From: a virus
Virus record (IMG/VR): IMGVR_UViG_3300010885_050383
Location: 1-64,000 of that record
Reading direction: 5' to 3' (one strand)
DNA length: 64,000 bases
A program made the position numbers and the translations under genes. Every line of letters starts with the position of its first letter. Within the stretch, counting starts at the first letter, position 1. The notes below the pieces were generated by a model, which was given only the letters and a program-made list of their open reading frames with translations, was not told where the DNA came from and did not search any database. Shown here piece by piece: positions 34,908 to 44,141 of this stretch.

Positions 34908-37478
34908 ATGGCATGGCGAAACATCTACTACTGTAATAAAACACAGTCTATTCATCTCTGGACTTGGGATGAAAATGGTAATCGTGTGAAGTACGAAACT
35001 TCATACGAGCCATATCTTTATATAGAGTCATCTACAGGTACGGATGGTGTTTCAATTTTTAATACTCCACTAAAGAAAAAAACTTTTCGATCAAATTATG
35101 ATCGAAGCAAGTTTGCAGCAGAAACTCCTCTCAAAATTTTTCATAATCTTGCATGTGAACAGCAATTTTTACTTGATACATACAAAAATGACATAACAAA
35201 ATTAGGTTTTGGAACACAACCATTGAAAGTTTTCTTATTTGACATTGAAACATATAGTAAAGGAGCCTTTCCTGTCCCAGAAAAAGCAGAAGACCCAATT
35301 AATTTGATTACTATCTTTGATAGTCTCACAAAAAAATATTATACATGGGGATTAAAGCAGTATAACCCAAAAGATTCGGATGTAACATATTTTTATTGCA
35401 AAAGTGAATATGATCTGATCAAAAAGTTTTTAGAATTTTGGGAAAATGACCCTCCAGACATGATTTCTGGTTGGAATTCCGAAGGTTTTGATGTTCCTTA
35501 TGTTGTGAGACGAATAGTAAATTTAATGGGAGGCGAAGAAGCCGCAAGATTGTCTCCTGTTAGGAATATCTACTATCGGGAGAATGCCGAAACCGATAAA
35601 TACGGAAAAACAATTAATAAATGGATTATCGATGGTATTAGTCATATCGATTATATGAAAGCATATAGAGCATTTGCTCGTAGTGATCGTGAATCTTACT
35701 CGTTGGGTTACATTGGACAATATGAACTCGGAGAAACCAAAATAAACATTGGTGCAACCAATCTTGCAGATCTTTCTGATAAAGATTGGGATAAATTTGT
35801 TGACTATAATATCCAAGATGTTCGTTTGTTGGTTAAATTGGACGAAAAACTCAAATATATTAAGCTTATCCGTACTCTTTCTTATAAAGGATTCATTAAA
35901 TTTGAGCAATCACTCAAAAAAGTAGCCATGATTAGTGGTGCAGTTGCCTATCAAGCAGCTATGGATGGTAAAATCATTCCAACATTTAAACAAGAAACCG
36001 AAAGAAAAAAGTTTGAAGGTGGTTATGTACATGAACCAGTACGAGGCATGGCTAATTCTATTGTCAGTTACGATGCAAATAGTCTTTATCCGAACACAAT
36101 TATCACTTTAAACGTCTCTCCAGAGACAAAAATTGGTAAAATCACCCACACAGAAGGGGAAAATTATCATTTATTGCTTACCAATAACAAAACAGTGGTG
36201 CTTCCTAAAGAAAAATTTGATAGACTTGTCGAAAAAGAAAAACTTTCTATATCAAAGTATAATGTTTTATACACACAAAAAATAAAAGGAGTAGTTCCAA
36301 AACTTATTGATCGTATATATTCGGAAAGAGTTGAGGCAAAAAACAAAATGTTAGGGCTTCAAAGGACATTGGATCAAATTACAGATAAAAAAGAACGAGA
36401 AAAAACCGAAGAGTTAATTCTTGATCTTGATACTCAGCAATATGTTTACAAAATTGTTCTTAATTCCATCTACGGAGTTTTTGCACAAGTACATTCTCCG
36501 CTTTTTGATATTGATCACGCCGCAAGTATTACTTTAACTGGTCAATCAAGTAGTAAAGAAGCTGCAAATATTGTAATGCAATATACAAATTCTAAGGGAT
36601 TTGATTTTAAGAAAGATGATATCTACAAATATGGTGATACAGATAGTGCTTATATTTCCATCCAACCAATTTTAGATCATTATAAAATTAAATTATCTGA
36701 AAATGGCAAGATTACAGACGAAGCTCGTAAGATTATTAAAGAACTTGGGCTATTCCTCAACAAAGGAATCAATGAATGGGCAATTAATGAATTGAAATCT
36801 ACTGATCCTCGGTTTGTTTTCAAGCAAGAAGCCATTTCAGATGTTTCTGTATTCATGGAAAAGAAAAGATATATATTACATCTGTTAGAATTAGATGGAA
36901 TGGTTCCCAACAAGCCTTTTAAATACGTTGGGGTTGAAGTTGTTCGATCAACTTTCTCCGATTCTATTAAAAAACTTATTAAACAAGTGTTGGAATCCGC
37001 AATTTTGGCACAAGATAAGCAAAAAGCCGATAAAATTTTCATTGATGCTTACGAAACAGTTAAGAATATGCCTATAGAAGATCTTTCTTTCCGAACTAGT
37101 ATATCGAATTATGAGAAATATGAAAGAAAAGTCGATAGTTTTGGAAAATTTGGTAAAGGAATAACAATCCAAGGCAAAAGTTCCATAGGATTTAATAGAA
37201 TGCTTAAACATTTTAATTTAGATTCCAAATACGAGTCTATTAAAAGTGGTATGAAAATAAAATTCTTTTATTTAGCAAAAAATAAATTTAATTATGATAC
37301 TATAGGTTTTATTGATGTGTTTCCTAATGAATTAAAACCAGTTTTTGAAGTAGATTATAAAGAAATGTTTGATAAAACCGTTGTTCCACCAATTGATAGA
37401 TTGTATGAGTGCTTGGGTTGGATTATTCCTCAAGTTACTTCTGCAAGAACTACAGATTTATTTGAATTACTTTCATGA
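34908..37478 (+). CDS. Family B DNA polymerase (gp43)
   Basis: An 856-residue replicative polymerase with 3'-5' exonuclease (T4 gp43 is 898). Exo I FDIETY places Asp112 and Glu114 at the same residue numbers as in T4; Exo II has a WNSEGFDVPY segment; Exo III has NIQDVRLLVKL. Polymerase motif A is SYDANSLYPNTI near residue 386, motif B ending in NSIYGVFAQ near residue 523, and motif C KYGDTDSAYIS near residue 574, followed by MEKKRYI. No intein or intron is seen. The C-terminus is the usual clamp-binding tail. Confidence 0.95.
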   Translation: MAWRNIYYCNKTQSIHLWTWDENGNRVKYETSYEPYLYIESSTGTDGVSIFNTPLKKKTFRSNYDRSKFAAETPLKIFHNLACEQQFLLDTYKNDITKLGFGTQPLKVFLFDIETYSKGAFPVPEKAEDPINLITIFDSLTKKYYTWGLKQYNPKDSDVTYFYCKSEYDLIKKFLEFWENDPPDMISGWNSEGFDVPYVVRRIVNLMGGEEAARLSPVRNIYYRENAETDKYGKTINKWIIDGISHIDYMKAYRAFARSDRESYSLGYIGQYELGETKINIGATNLADLSDKDWDKFVDYNIQDVRLLVKLDEKLKYIKLIRTLSYKGFIKFEQSLKKVAMISGAVAYQAAMDGKIIPTFKQETERKKFEGGYVHEPVRGMANSIVSYDANSLYPNTIITLNVSPETKIGKITHTEGENYHLLLTNNKTVVLPKEKFDRLVEKEKLSISKYNVLYTQKIKGVVPKLIDRIYSERVEAKNKMLGLQRTLDQITDKKEREKTEELILDLDTQQYVYKIVLNSIYGVFAQVHSPLFDIDHAASITLTGQSSSKEAANIVMQYTNSKGFDFKKDDIYKYGDTDSAYISIQPILDHYKIKLSENGKITDEARKIIKELGLFLNKGINEWAINELKSTDPRFVFKQEAISDVSVFMEKKRYILHLLELDGMVPNKPFKYVGVEVVRSTFSDSIKKLIKQVLESAILAQDKQKADKIFIDAYETVKNMPIEDLSFRTSISNYEKYERKVDSFGKFGKGITIQGKSSIGFNRMLKHFNLDSKYESIKSGMKIKFFYLAKNKFNYDTIGFIDVFPNELKPVFEVDYKEMFDKTVVPPIDRLYECLGWIIPQVTSARTTDLFELLS

Positions 37479-37544
37479 AAATAAAAGCATTAAATTTTTA
37501 ATAAAAAGCTATTGACATATGATGATGATTTTATAAATCTTATC

Positions 37545-37961
37545 ATGAGTGATACAACAAACCCAACAACAAACCCAACAATAACAACCTTTCTTGATGC
37601 TGTAGGTCGTACCATAGTAGGTACACTTATCGCAGAAAAGTCAACGGATACAACCCTAGCAATACAAAACCCCGTTGTTTTGCATGTAGTTCCACAAGAT
37701 CAATCAGGAAGAATGTCGGTTCAACTCCTTCCAATTTTCTTCCGTGAGTTCTTGGCAGACAAGACAGCAGACGTAACTTTCTTCTACAAGAAAAATACAA
37801 TTACGGAAACCAGTATTGAAGAATTTGATTTCCGCCTCCAAGCCCAGTATACACAGATGTTTAATAAGAGTAACATCTTTGTTCCACCTTCGGCTGGAGA
37901 AGTAGCACCCGCTACTGCTGCACAAGCCCCCAATTCAGTAATTAATCTTTTTGATGAGTAA
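37545..37961 (+). CDS. Conserved hypothetical protein, possibly Sm-like
   Basis: A 138-residue protein from ATG 37545; an in-frame TTG 33 bases upstream is not needed. A Thr-rich N-terminus precedes RTIVGTLIAEK, NPVVLHVVPQD and SVQLLPIFFREF, an arrangement of short strands like the Sm/Hfq-like proteins often found near polymerase and uvsX in T4-like phages. That comparison is weak. The C-terminus is Ala/Pro-rich and acidic. It lies between gp43 and uvsX and is followed by a strong hairpin. Confidence 0.7.
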   Translation: MSDTTNPTTNPTITTFLDAVGRTIVGTLIAEKSTDTTLAIQNPVVLHVVPQDQSGRMSVQLLPIFFREFLADKTADVTFFYKKNTITETSIEEFDFRLQAQYTQMFNKSNIFVPPSAGEVAPATAAQAPNSVINLFDE

Positions 37962-37990
37962 ATCGTAATCTGCTCTCAAAGAAACCAGTA

Positions 37991-38026
37991 AAAACCCCAG
38001 ATTGTCATTTGACGATCTGGGGTTTT
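37991..38026. terminator. Strong bidirectional-looking hairpin terminator
   Basis: A 16-base stem beginning AAAACCCCAG (37991-38006), a 4-base ATTT loop and the matching arm 38011-38026 ending in GGGGTTTT, with a single G-U pair. The A-run and T-run flank the GC-rich centre, so it could stop transcription in both directions. It sits after the gene ending at 37961 and 17 bases before uvsX. It is the only hairpin of this strength seen in the window and should separate the gp43 and uvsX transcripts. Confidence 0.85.
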
Positions 38027-38042
38027 GTGCTAATATATTAAT

Positions 38043-39149
38043 ATGGCTAAAAGCAAACCCAATACCGAAGAAATTATTGAATCCACCCCAGACGTTAAAG
38101 ATGCATTTGATGTTTTAGATTCCTTAAATCCAGAAGCTACCTTTTTAGATGAAAATTCGCTATCTAATGTTTCTGAGTGGATTGATACTGGATCTTATGC
38201 ATTAAATGCAATAATTTCTGGATCTTTATTTGGTGGAATCCCTATGGGAAGATTAACAGGATTTATTGGGCCAGAGTCTTGTGGAAAGACTCTCATGTGT
38301 AGCAAAATTATGGCTAATGCACAAGCTTTTAGAAACATGCACATTGCTTATTTTGATACAGAGAATGCATTAGATGAGGATACTGCAAAACGTCTCGGTT
38401 GTAACCCCTCAAAAATTAAACACATCCCTTCTGAAGTTACCGAACAATGTAGAAATCAAATTGTAAAATTTTTAACAACTGTAATTGAAAAGGGATTACA
38501 AGGAAAAGTCATGGTTGTAATTGATTCTTTGGGTAATCTTATAACTACTCAAGAGAAAAAGAAAATTGATGAAGGAAGTGATACTCCTGATATGGGGAAT
38601 CGTGCAAAATCATTGAAAGCAATGTTAAGATCAATTACTCATGTTGCCTCAAAAGCTAATTGTCCTGTGATATTTACGAATCATATTTACGATGATCCAT
38701 CACAACTACATCCTTCTGCCTTAAAGAAGCAAGCAGGAGGTTCTGGGCCTCTTTATATGTCTTCTGTAATCGTTCAGATGGCAAAGAAGACTGAAAGATC
38801 AAGTGATAGTAAAAACAAAGATTCCAACGATGCTATTACCCCCTTGTCAAAAGACATTAATGGTCTTACTTTAAGAGCATTTACAACTAAAAATCGTTTT
38901 GTTCCACCATTCCTTGAGATAGAAATGTATTTGAATTTCCGAACTGGGCTTAACAAATATTCGGGTCTTCTTGAAATGGCAGAGGGTTATGGGGTTCTTA
39001 CCAAGTCTGGGCATCGTTATGTCCTTGGAGAGGAAACACTCGGTTTTTATAAAGATTGGAAAGATGACGAAAATACTTGGAATAAAATTTTGCCTTTATT
39101 GGAAGAGAAGTTAAAATCAGAACTTACTTTTAAAAACGAAAATAGCTGA
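38043..39149 (+). CDS. uvsX: RecA-like recombinase UvsX
   Basis: A 368-residue recombinase (T4 UvsX is 391). Walker A GPESCGKTLM is near residue 78, preceded by GGIPMGRLTGFI; HIAYFDTENALDED near residue 100 and VMVVIDSLGNL near residue 157 (Walker B) follow, then the DNA-binding-loop region MGNRAKSLKAMLR. The C-terminus is charged. UvsX drives strand exchange, loaded by UvsY. Its start follows the terminator at 37991-38026, so it must have its own promoter. Its stop overlaps the gp41 ATG. Confidence 0.93.
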   Translation: MAKSKPNTEEIIESTPDVKDAFDVLDSLNPEATFLDENSLSNVSEWIDTGSYALNAIISGSLFGGIPMGRLTGFIGPESCGKTLMCSKIMANAQAFRNMHIAYFDTENALDEDTAKRLGCNPSKIKHIPSEVTEQCRNQIVKFLTTVIEKGLQGKVMVVIDSLGNLITTQEKKKIDEGSDTPDMGNRAKSLKAMLRSITHVASKANCPVIFTNHIYDDPSQLHPSALKKQAGGSGPLYMSSVIVQMAKKTERSSDSKNKDSNDAITPLSKDINGLTLRAFTTKNRFVPPFLEIEMYLNFRTGLNKYSGLLEMAEGYGVLTKSGHRYVLGEETLGFYKDWKDDENTWNKILPLLEEKLKSELTFKNENS

Positions 39150-40543
39150 TGTCTAAGAATTCCATACCAATTGATTTTGACTTATTAGAAAAAGTAATTA
39201 TTTTTAATGCACTTTCTGATAGTCTGTATTTAGAAAACATAATTGAGCATATAAGTCCTAGTTACTTTAAAGATAAACACATTAAAAATGTTATTGAATC
39301 TTTATTGCAATTTTTCAATGCTTTTAATAAAATTCCAAAAAACATAACGGAATTTAAAACTCACATAACAGATCCTGAAAAAAGAGATTCTCTCAAACAA
39401 GTTGCACAAAGTGTTTCTGACATTGATAAAAATTACGATAGAGAAATTCTTCTTAAGAACACAGAAAGATTTTTAAGAGAAAAAGCGGTTTTAAGCACTG
39501 TAATAAGAACTAATGTCGAAGTACAATCGGGTAGTATTAATACTGAAAAAATTTTAGAAGATTTTGATCAAGCATGTAATATTTCTTTAATCGAAAGCAT
39601 GGGTCATGATTACCTTGAAGAGATAGATAAACATTGCGAAGAGCTTCAAAAGACTACAAAGGTTATTTCTACGGGATGGAAATGGCTGAATGACAATATT
39701 GGAGGAGGATTTGCTGCTGAAGGTAAGGCTTTATATGTGTTTTATGGCGTTACAAACGTAGGTAAATCAATCTTTCTCGGTAATATTGCCACAAATATTT
39801 TGGCACAAGACAAAACAGTTGTTCTCTTAACTCTTGAAATGTCGGAACAAATGTATGCAGGTAGAATAAGTTCTCAACTATCGCAGATTCCTAGAAACGA
39901 TCTACCTCATAGCATTCAAGAATTAAAGAATAAAATCAATTCTTATAAAACGATACATAAGGATTCAAAACTTATTATTAAAGAATTTCCTCCTCAGATG
40001 GTAACACCACTGCAAATTAAGGTTTATCTTGAAAAATTAGTCAGAAAGGATGTTAAACCAGATGCGATTGTAATTGACTATTTAAATTTAATTGCACCTC
40101 CAGAAAGAGGTATGAATTCTTACGAATCTATCAAAAAAATTACTGAGTATATTAGAGCATTGTCTTATAAATTCGAGTGTCCAATCATTTCTGCCACTCA
40201 AACAAATCGTAGTGCTTACAACGAAGCAAAACCGGGGTTAGAAACTACTAGTGAGTCTATGGGTCTGGCACACACTGCGGATGCTCAATTTGCTATTTGG
40301 CAAGAAGCTGATGATATTGATCTAGGAATTATACGTTTATCTATTTCTAAAAATAGATTTGGAAAAAAGGGTGGGATCACAGAACTTTGTTTAGATTATC
40401 CCACTTTAACAATCAAAGATCCTTCAAATTCAATAGGACATTTTCCTTCAATGATTAAATCAGATCAAGTTATTAATGCCCCCCATACAATAGCTGATAC
40501 CTTAAATGCAATTGAAAATTTAGATATAAATAGTGACAAATGA
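39149..40543 (+). CDS. Replicative helicase (gp41, DnaB-type)
   Basis: A 464-residue hexameric 5'-3' helicase (T4 gp41 is 475). Walker A FYGVTNVGKSIFLG is near residue 197, VVLLTLEMSEQM near residue 224 is motif H1a, AIVIDYLNLI near residue 307 is Walker B, and ISATQTNRSAY near residue 347 is motif H3. It opens the fork and recruits primase gp61. Immediately downstream of uvsX by a one-base overlap. Confidence 0.93.
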   Translation: MSKNSIPIDFDLLEKVIIFNALSDSLYLENIIEHISPSYFKDKHIKNVIESLLQFFNAFNKIPKNITEFKTHITDPEKRDSLKQVAQSVSDIDKNYDREILLKNTERFLREKAVLSTVIRTNVEVQSGSINTEKILEDFDQACNISLIESMGHDYLEEIDKHCEELQKTTKVISTGWKWLNDNIGGGFAAEGKALYVFYGVTNVGKSIFLGNIATNILAQDKTVVLLTLEMSEQMYAGRISSQLSQIPRNDLPHSIQELKNKINSYKTIHKDSKLIIKEFPPQMVTPLQIKVYLEKLVRKDVKPDAIVIDYLNLIAPPERGMNSYESIKKITEYIRALSYKFECPIISATQTNRSAYNEAKPGLETTSESMGLAHTADAQFAIWQEADDIDLGIIRLSISKNRFGKKGGITELCLDYPTLTIKDPSNSIGHFPSMIKSDQVINAPHTIADTLNAIENLDINSDK

Positions 40544-40552
40544 CACTATCTT

Positions 40553-40560
40553 AATAAATA
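40553..40560 (+). promoter_or_regulatory. Late-promoter-like AATAAATA before DHH gene
   Basis: One change from TATAAATA, 7 bases before ATG of the DHH phosphoesterase. It may instead be an A-rich translation-initiation stretch. Confidence 0.3.
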
Positions 40561-40567
40561 AAATACT

Positions 40568-41455
40568 ATGTCAGATTGTTATCATATTTATACCCACAAT
40601 GATTTAGATGGTGCGGTTAGTCTATTAACCTTCATGTGGAGCAAACCAAAAGATAGTTCATTTCAATATACTTCTATAACAAATTTAGGAATTGATAAAC
40701 TCAAAAAAGATATTGCTAATTCTCACAACCTTTCAAACATATATATCCTTGATTTAGGGTTAAGGGAAGATTTTTTACCAGAACTTGATCAACCCAATAT
40801 AACTATAATAGATCATCATAAATCATCTGAAAAATTTATAGATAGATTCAAACATGCAAAAATCTTATATAAAGAATACACTTCAAATGCTCTTTTTACC
40901 TACACTCTTTTTAAAGATACACTTAATTTAACCAAAGAACAAAAAACTTTAATTGCACTTGCAGATGATTTTGATTGTAATCGTTTAAAGTATGCAGATT
41001 CTCATTCTCTAAACCTTATTTTTTGGAATTTATACCAAAGTAATTTTAATGGTTTTATAAAAGATTATTATAATGGCTTTAAGCCCATCACACCACACCA
41101 ACAAAAAGCTATTAATTTTCTTAAAAAAGAAGCTGCTGCCGAAGCAGAAAAGGTTTCAATGTATTTTGGAAAAGTAGAAATAGATGGGAAAGATAAAATT
41201 GTGTATGCTGCGATGATGGATAAATCAGTAACCCAAGTGATGGAATTATTGATGGATAAATACAAGCCAGACATTTTTTTTGCTATAAATCCCAAGAGTC
41301 AAAAAGTTTCTATACGTCAATATAATACTGAAAATCCGATTGATCTTGGGAAGTTTGCTGAAAAATATTGCAAAGGTGGTGGTCATCCTAATGCCTCTGC
41401 TGGGATAATCACTCCTCTTTTCATGGAATTTACCAAAAATTTAAAACCTATATGA
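40568..41455 (+). CDS. DHH-family phosphoesterase (nanoRNase/Orn-like)
   Basis: A 295-residue DHH/DHHA1 protein. THNDLDGAVS near residue 9, ILDLGLREDF near residue 58, TIIDHHKSSE near residue 77 (DHH) and ADDFDCNR near residue 138 are the metal motifs. GGGHPNASAG near residue 275 is the DHHA1 substrate loop. The family includes NrnA/NrnB nanoRNases and RecJ-like nucleases; the length favours the short-oligonucleotide class. AATAAATA at 40553-40560 lies 7 bases before ATG. T4 has no counterpart at this place. Confidence 0.85.
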   Translation: MSDCYHIYTHNDLDGAVSLLTFMWSKPKDSSFQYTSITNLGIDKLKKDIANSHNLSNIYILDLGLREDFLPELDQPNITIIDHHKSSEKFIDRFKHAKILYKEYTSNALFTYTLFKDTLNLTKEQKTLIALADDFDCNRLKYADSHSLNLIFWNLYQSNFNGFIKDYYNGFKPITPHQQKAINFLKKEAAAEAEKVSMYFGKVEIDGKDKIVYAAMMDKSVTQVMELLMDKYKPDIFFAINPKSQKVSIRQYNTENPIDLGKFAEKYCKGGGHPNASAGIITPLFMEFTKNLKPI

Positions 41456-41763
41456 TTATAACTTCTTCTCAACAAATTCAAGATTCTGTCAACCCCTCAA
41501 ATGTTTTTGATTTGTCGGAATTTGAAGATATTACACTTAAATTCGGAGCTTTTGTGTGCATTTCAAAAAAGAAAAAATTTAATTTCTTGAATTTTTTAAA
41601 ACTTCTTATAGAAGATACAAGAACACAAAAAATTTATTTTGAATTGTTGGGAGAAAATAATTTACAAATGATAATTCGAGCTTATCTTGGAAGTACTCCG
41701 AATATTTACAAAAAGATTTTTAGATCAAAACACAATAAACAAACGAAAAAAACTAGTGAATAA
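41452..41763 (+). CDS. Hypothetical protein
   Basis: A 103-residue basic protein, ATGA-coupled to the DHH gene. Its end overlaps the next gene (GTGAATAA). No motif is recognised; the position between gp41 and gp32 suggests a replication accessory role, an inference from context only. Confidence 0.6.
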   Translation: MIITSSQQIQDSVNPSNVFDLSEFEDITLKFGAFVCISKKKKFNFLNFLKLLIEDTRTQKIYFELLGENNLQMIIRAYLGSTPNIYKKIFRSKHNKQTKKTSE

Positions 41764-42406
41764 TTTAACAAGACAAGAAGAAGCCATTTATAATGCTTTT
41801 CTCAAAGCTTACAGAAAAGGGCAACCCTTCCAACCAAGAAAAGATTTTTCTAAAATAAGTCCAACAATTTTGTTGTCTTTGAAAAAATTAAATGCTTTTT
41901 TTGGTAAGTTTAAACACATTACACCGAATGATTTTTTTTCTGCTCCTAATGTATTACATCCAGACGAGCCATGTCCTCCTATAGATTTTTTTATTACCAG
42001 AGCAGCTATAAGAGCATACTCTTTATCCATGAAAAAAAAGGAAGATGAATCGCCAGAAAAGCAAATGGATAAGATAAAAGAAAGTTTTCAGTTCCTCGCA
42101 AAATTTTGTTTTGACAATAAAATTCCACTGGAAAAATATTTGCAGTTTAAAATTTCAAACATGCCAATATGGATGCAACACTACAGGGAACATAAAGTAA
42201 ATCCTTACAGCCTCATGGAACTTGGTTCATTAGATACTTTTAAACTCCTTGCAGAAGATGAGAAGGCTCTTTGGGCAGGAAATTTTTTTGAAAATATCGA
42301 TTCTTATAAGATTAGATATTTTAATAGCCCAAAAACTAAAAATTTCGTAAGAGAAGCAACAAAAAAAGTTAAAGAATTTTTAAAAAAAGAGTTGCATTCT
42401 AAATAA
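41756..42406 (+). CDS. Hypothetical helical protein, possible gp59-like helicase loader
   Basis: A 216-residue protein. The start chosen is GTG 41756, which overlaps the upstream stop; a TTG at 41687 would extend it by 23 residues. It is Lys-rich and mostly helical, with FQFLAKFCFDNKIPLEKYL near residue 110 and a MPIWMQHYREHKVNPYSLMELG stretch after it. T4 gene 59 (loader of gp41) lies next to gene 32, as this gene does, and is also about 217 residues and helical. No diagnostic match is visible, so the role is a suggestion. Confidence 0.62.
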   Translation: MNNLTRQEEAIYNAFLKAYRKGQPFQPRKDFSKISPTILLSLKKLNAFFGKFKHITPNDFFSAPNVLHPDEPCPPIDFFITRAAIRAYSLSMKKKEDESPEKQMDKIKESFQFLAKFCFDNKIPLEKYLQFKISNMPIWMQHYREHKVNPYSLMELGSLDTFKLLAEDEKALWAGNFFENIDSYKIRYFNSPKTKNFVREATKKVKEFLKKELHSK

Positions 42407-42419
42407 TTTAGATTAGTAT

Positions 42420-43307
42420 ATGAAAACTATGAGTAAATACACAAACAACCTGTTCGAGTCTATTAAAGAAGCTCTTAACAAACAAACCAGTAACGATAAT
42501 TCATCTTATAAAGATGTTCTAAAGCTAGAAATTGGTAAGACCTATGTAGTAAGATTTGTGCCAAATGTAGCTAATCCAAATAGCACTATTGTTCATTACT
42601 TCAATCATATTTGGAAGAGTGTTTTAACCAATCAATTGGTTTCTACCCTTTGCCCATCTACATATGGTGAGCGTTGCCCCATTGATGAGTATCGTTCCAA
42701 GGTTTATAACACAAAAGATCAAAATAAGATTGATGCAATTAAACCTATTCGTCGTGATGAAAAGTGGCTTGCCAATGTTTATGTTGTCAAAGACCCATCA
42801 AATCCAGAAAATCAGGGTCAGGTAAAAATTCTCCGTTTTGGTAAACAGATTTTCAACATTATCCAAGAAGCAATTGCTGGAGAAGATGCTGAAGAGCTTG
42901 GTGCTAGGATTTTTGACCTTTCTGACAAAGGATGCAACCTTCGTATCAAGGTTGAAGAGAACGATGGTGGATATGCAAAGTATACTATGTCGAGGTTTAT
43001 GTCCCCTTCAGCACTTGAGGGAGCACCAGATGTAGATGAAATCTATGCGGCTTGTAAGAATCTTGAATCTCTTCAAGAGCACAAGAGTTACGATGAGATT
43101 AAAAAACTTCTCAATGTCCACTTTTTGGGCGAAGAAGAAGAAGCTCCTGTTGCTCATAATCATACTGTAGATGAGGATCTTGAGGAAGATTATGTTGCCC
43201 CACAAAAACCAAAAGGTCTTCTTTCTGAAGAAGAAGATGATGTTTTTACAGATGTTAAATTATCTGATATTGACACCGATCTCGAAGATATTTTCAAATC
43301 TGCCTAA
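42420..43307 (+). CDS. Single-stranded DNA-binding protein gp32
   Basis: A 295-residue protein (T4 gp32 is 301). The basic N-terminus gives cooperativity, the core has YVVRFVPNV near residue 41 and a zinc-site region with HYFNHIWK followed by LCPSTYGERCPI near residue 77, plus the WLANVYVVKDP strand near residue 116. The C-terminal 60 residues are acidic (EEEEAP, DVKLSDIDTDLEDIF), the tail that binds partner proteins. Two in-frame ATGs (42420, 42429) exist; MSKYTNN at 42429 may be the true start. Confidence 0.92.
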   Translation: MKTMSKYTNNLFESIKEALNKQTSNDNSSYKDVLKLEIGKTYVVRFVPNVANPNSTIVHYFNHIWKSVLTNQLVSTLCPSTYGERCPIDEYRSKVYNTKDQNKIDAIKPIRRDEKWLANVYVVKDPSNPENQGQVKILRFGKQIFNIIQEAIAGEDAEELGARIFDLSDKGCNLRIKVEENDGGYAKYTMSRFMSPSALEGAPDVDEIYAACKNLESLQEHKSYDEIKKLLNVHFLGEEEEAPVAHNHTVDEDLEEDYVAPQKPKGLLSEEEDDVFTDVKLSDIDTDLEDIFKSA

Positions 43308-43311
43308 AAAA

Positions 43312-44139
43312 ATGCCAAGGATTAAATCAGAAGAGGAATTGCCAGACTCCAGAAATATTCTGGACACCTTTCCCAAGGATCTTGTTCCAAGCATTGGTTA
43401 TAAGAATATTGTAATTCCTCTTTTGATTCCTAGTGCAATCAAAGGAAAAGGTATTCCCACGATAGGAAAAGTTAGTGTATCTTGTGATATGACACAAGAT
43501 ATGAAAGGATCATTAATAAATCATCAGCGTTCTGCAATTGAAGGTCTTAAAGATTCGGAAGGAACCATACCTACTTTTGTAAACAATATTTTAGAGCATA
43601 TTGAAAATCAATTTGGTGCTAGAAACGGAGAAGTTACTGTAGAATATACTCTTCTACGGAAGAAAACTTCTCCAGTTTCCAAAACTGAATCTTGGGTAGA
43701 AAGTAATGCTTCTTATATAGGAAAACTTGTAAATGGTAACAAAAGATTTTATACTTCAGTTACTGGGTATTATACTTCTCTCTGTCCTAGATCAAAGGAG
43801 ATTAGTGATTATGGAGCACATAGCCAACTTTCTTCTGCTACGATTACAGTAGAACATGGTTCTGAAGACATTATTCATAATGTTCTTTTTGATTTAATCG
43901 ATAAAGCAGGATCATCTGAAATTTATAATGTAATTTCAGATTTAGATGAGTCATATATTACAGAGCAAATGTATGAAAATCCTGTATATGTCGAAGATGT
44001 CGTTCGTAAAATTGCAGTTGACTTAATCGGAACTTTAAGTAATATAGTTAAAGATTATTTGATTGAAGCAAATCACTATGAATCCGTTCATACTAATGTT
44101 GCAACAGCAAGTATCAACGCAGGAAAAGAACTTAAATAA
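43312..44139 (+). CDS. folE2: GTP cyclohydrolase I type B (FolE2-like)
   Basis: A 275-residue protein from ATG 43312, 4 bases after gp32; a longer in-frame frame inside gp32 is rejected. Family features are GKVSVSCDMTQDMKGS near residue 52, VEYTLLRKK near residue 108, YYTSLCPRSKEISDYGAHSQLS near residue 150 (the Cys and His that bind metal), and TVEHGSEDI near residue 177. FolE2 turns GTP into dihydroneopterin triphosphate, the first step to folate or to 7-deazaguanine bases such as preQ0. No queD, queE or queC is in the window. Confidence 0.85.
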   Translation: MPRIKSEEELPDSRNILDTFPKDLVPSIGYKNIVIPLLIPSAIKGKGIPTIGKVSVSCDMTQDMKGSLINHQRSAIEGLKDSEGTIPTFVNNILEHIENQFGARNGEVTVEYTLLRKKTSPVSKTESWVESNASYIGKLVNGNKRFYTSVTGYYTSLCPRSKEISDYGAHSQLSSATITVEHGSEDIIHNVLFDLIDKAGSSEIYNVISDLDESYITEQMYENPVYVEDVVRKIAVDLIGTLSNIVKDYLIEANHYESVHTNVATASINAGKELK

Positions 44140-44141
44140 TT

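Noticed and set aside
37512-37537. TTGACA plus TATAAA as a sigma70-type promoter before the 37545 gene
   Set aside because: The spacing is 14 bases, not about 17, and the same TTG lies at a possible frame start; likely chance.
40522-40552. Hairpin ATAGTG...CACTAT around the gp41 stop
   Set aside because: A 6-base A/T-rich stem with an 8-base loop and no T-run is too weak to call a terminator.
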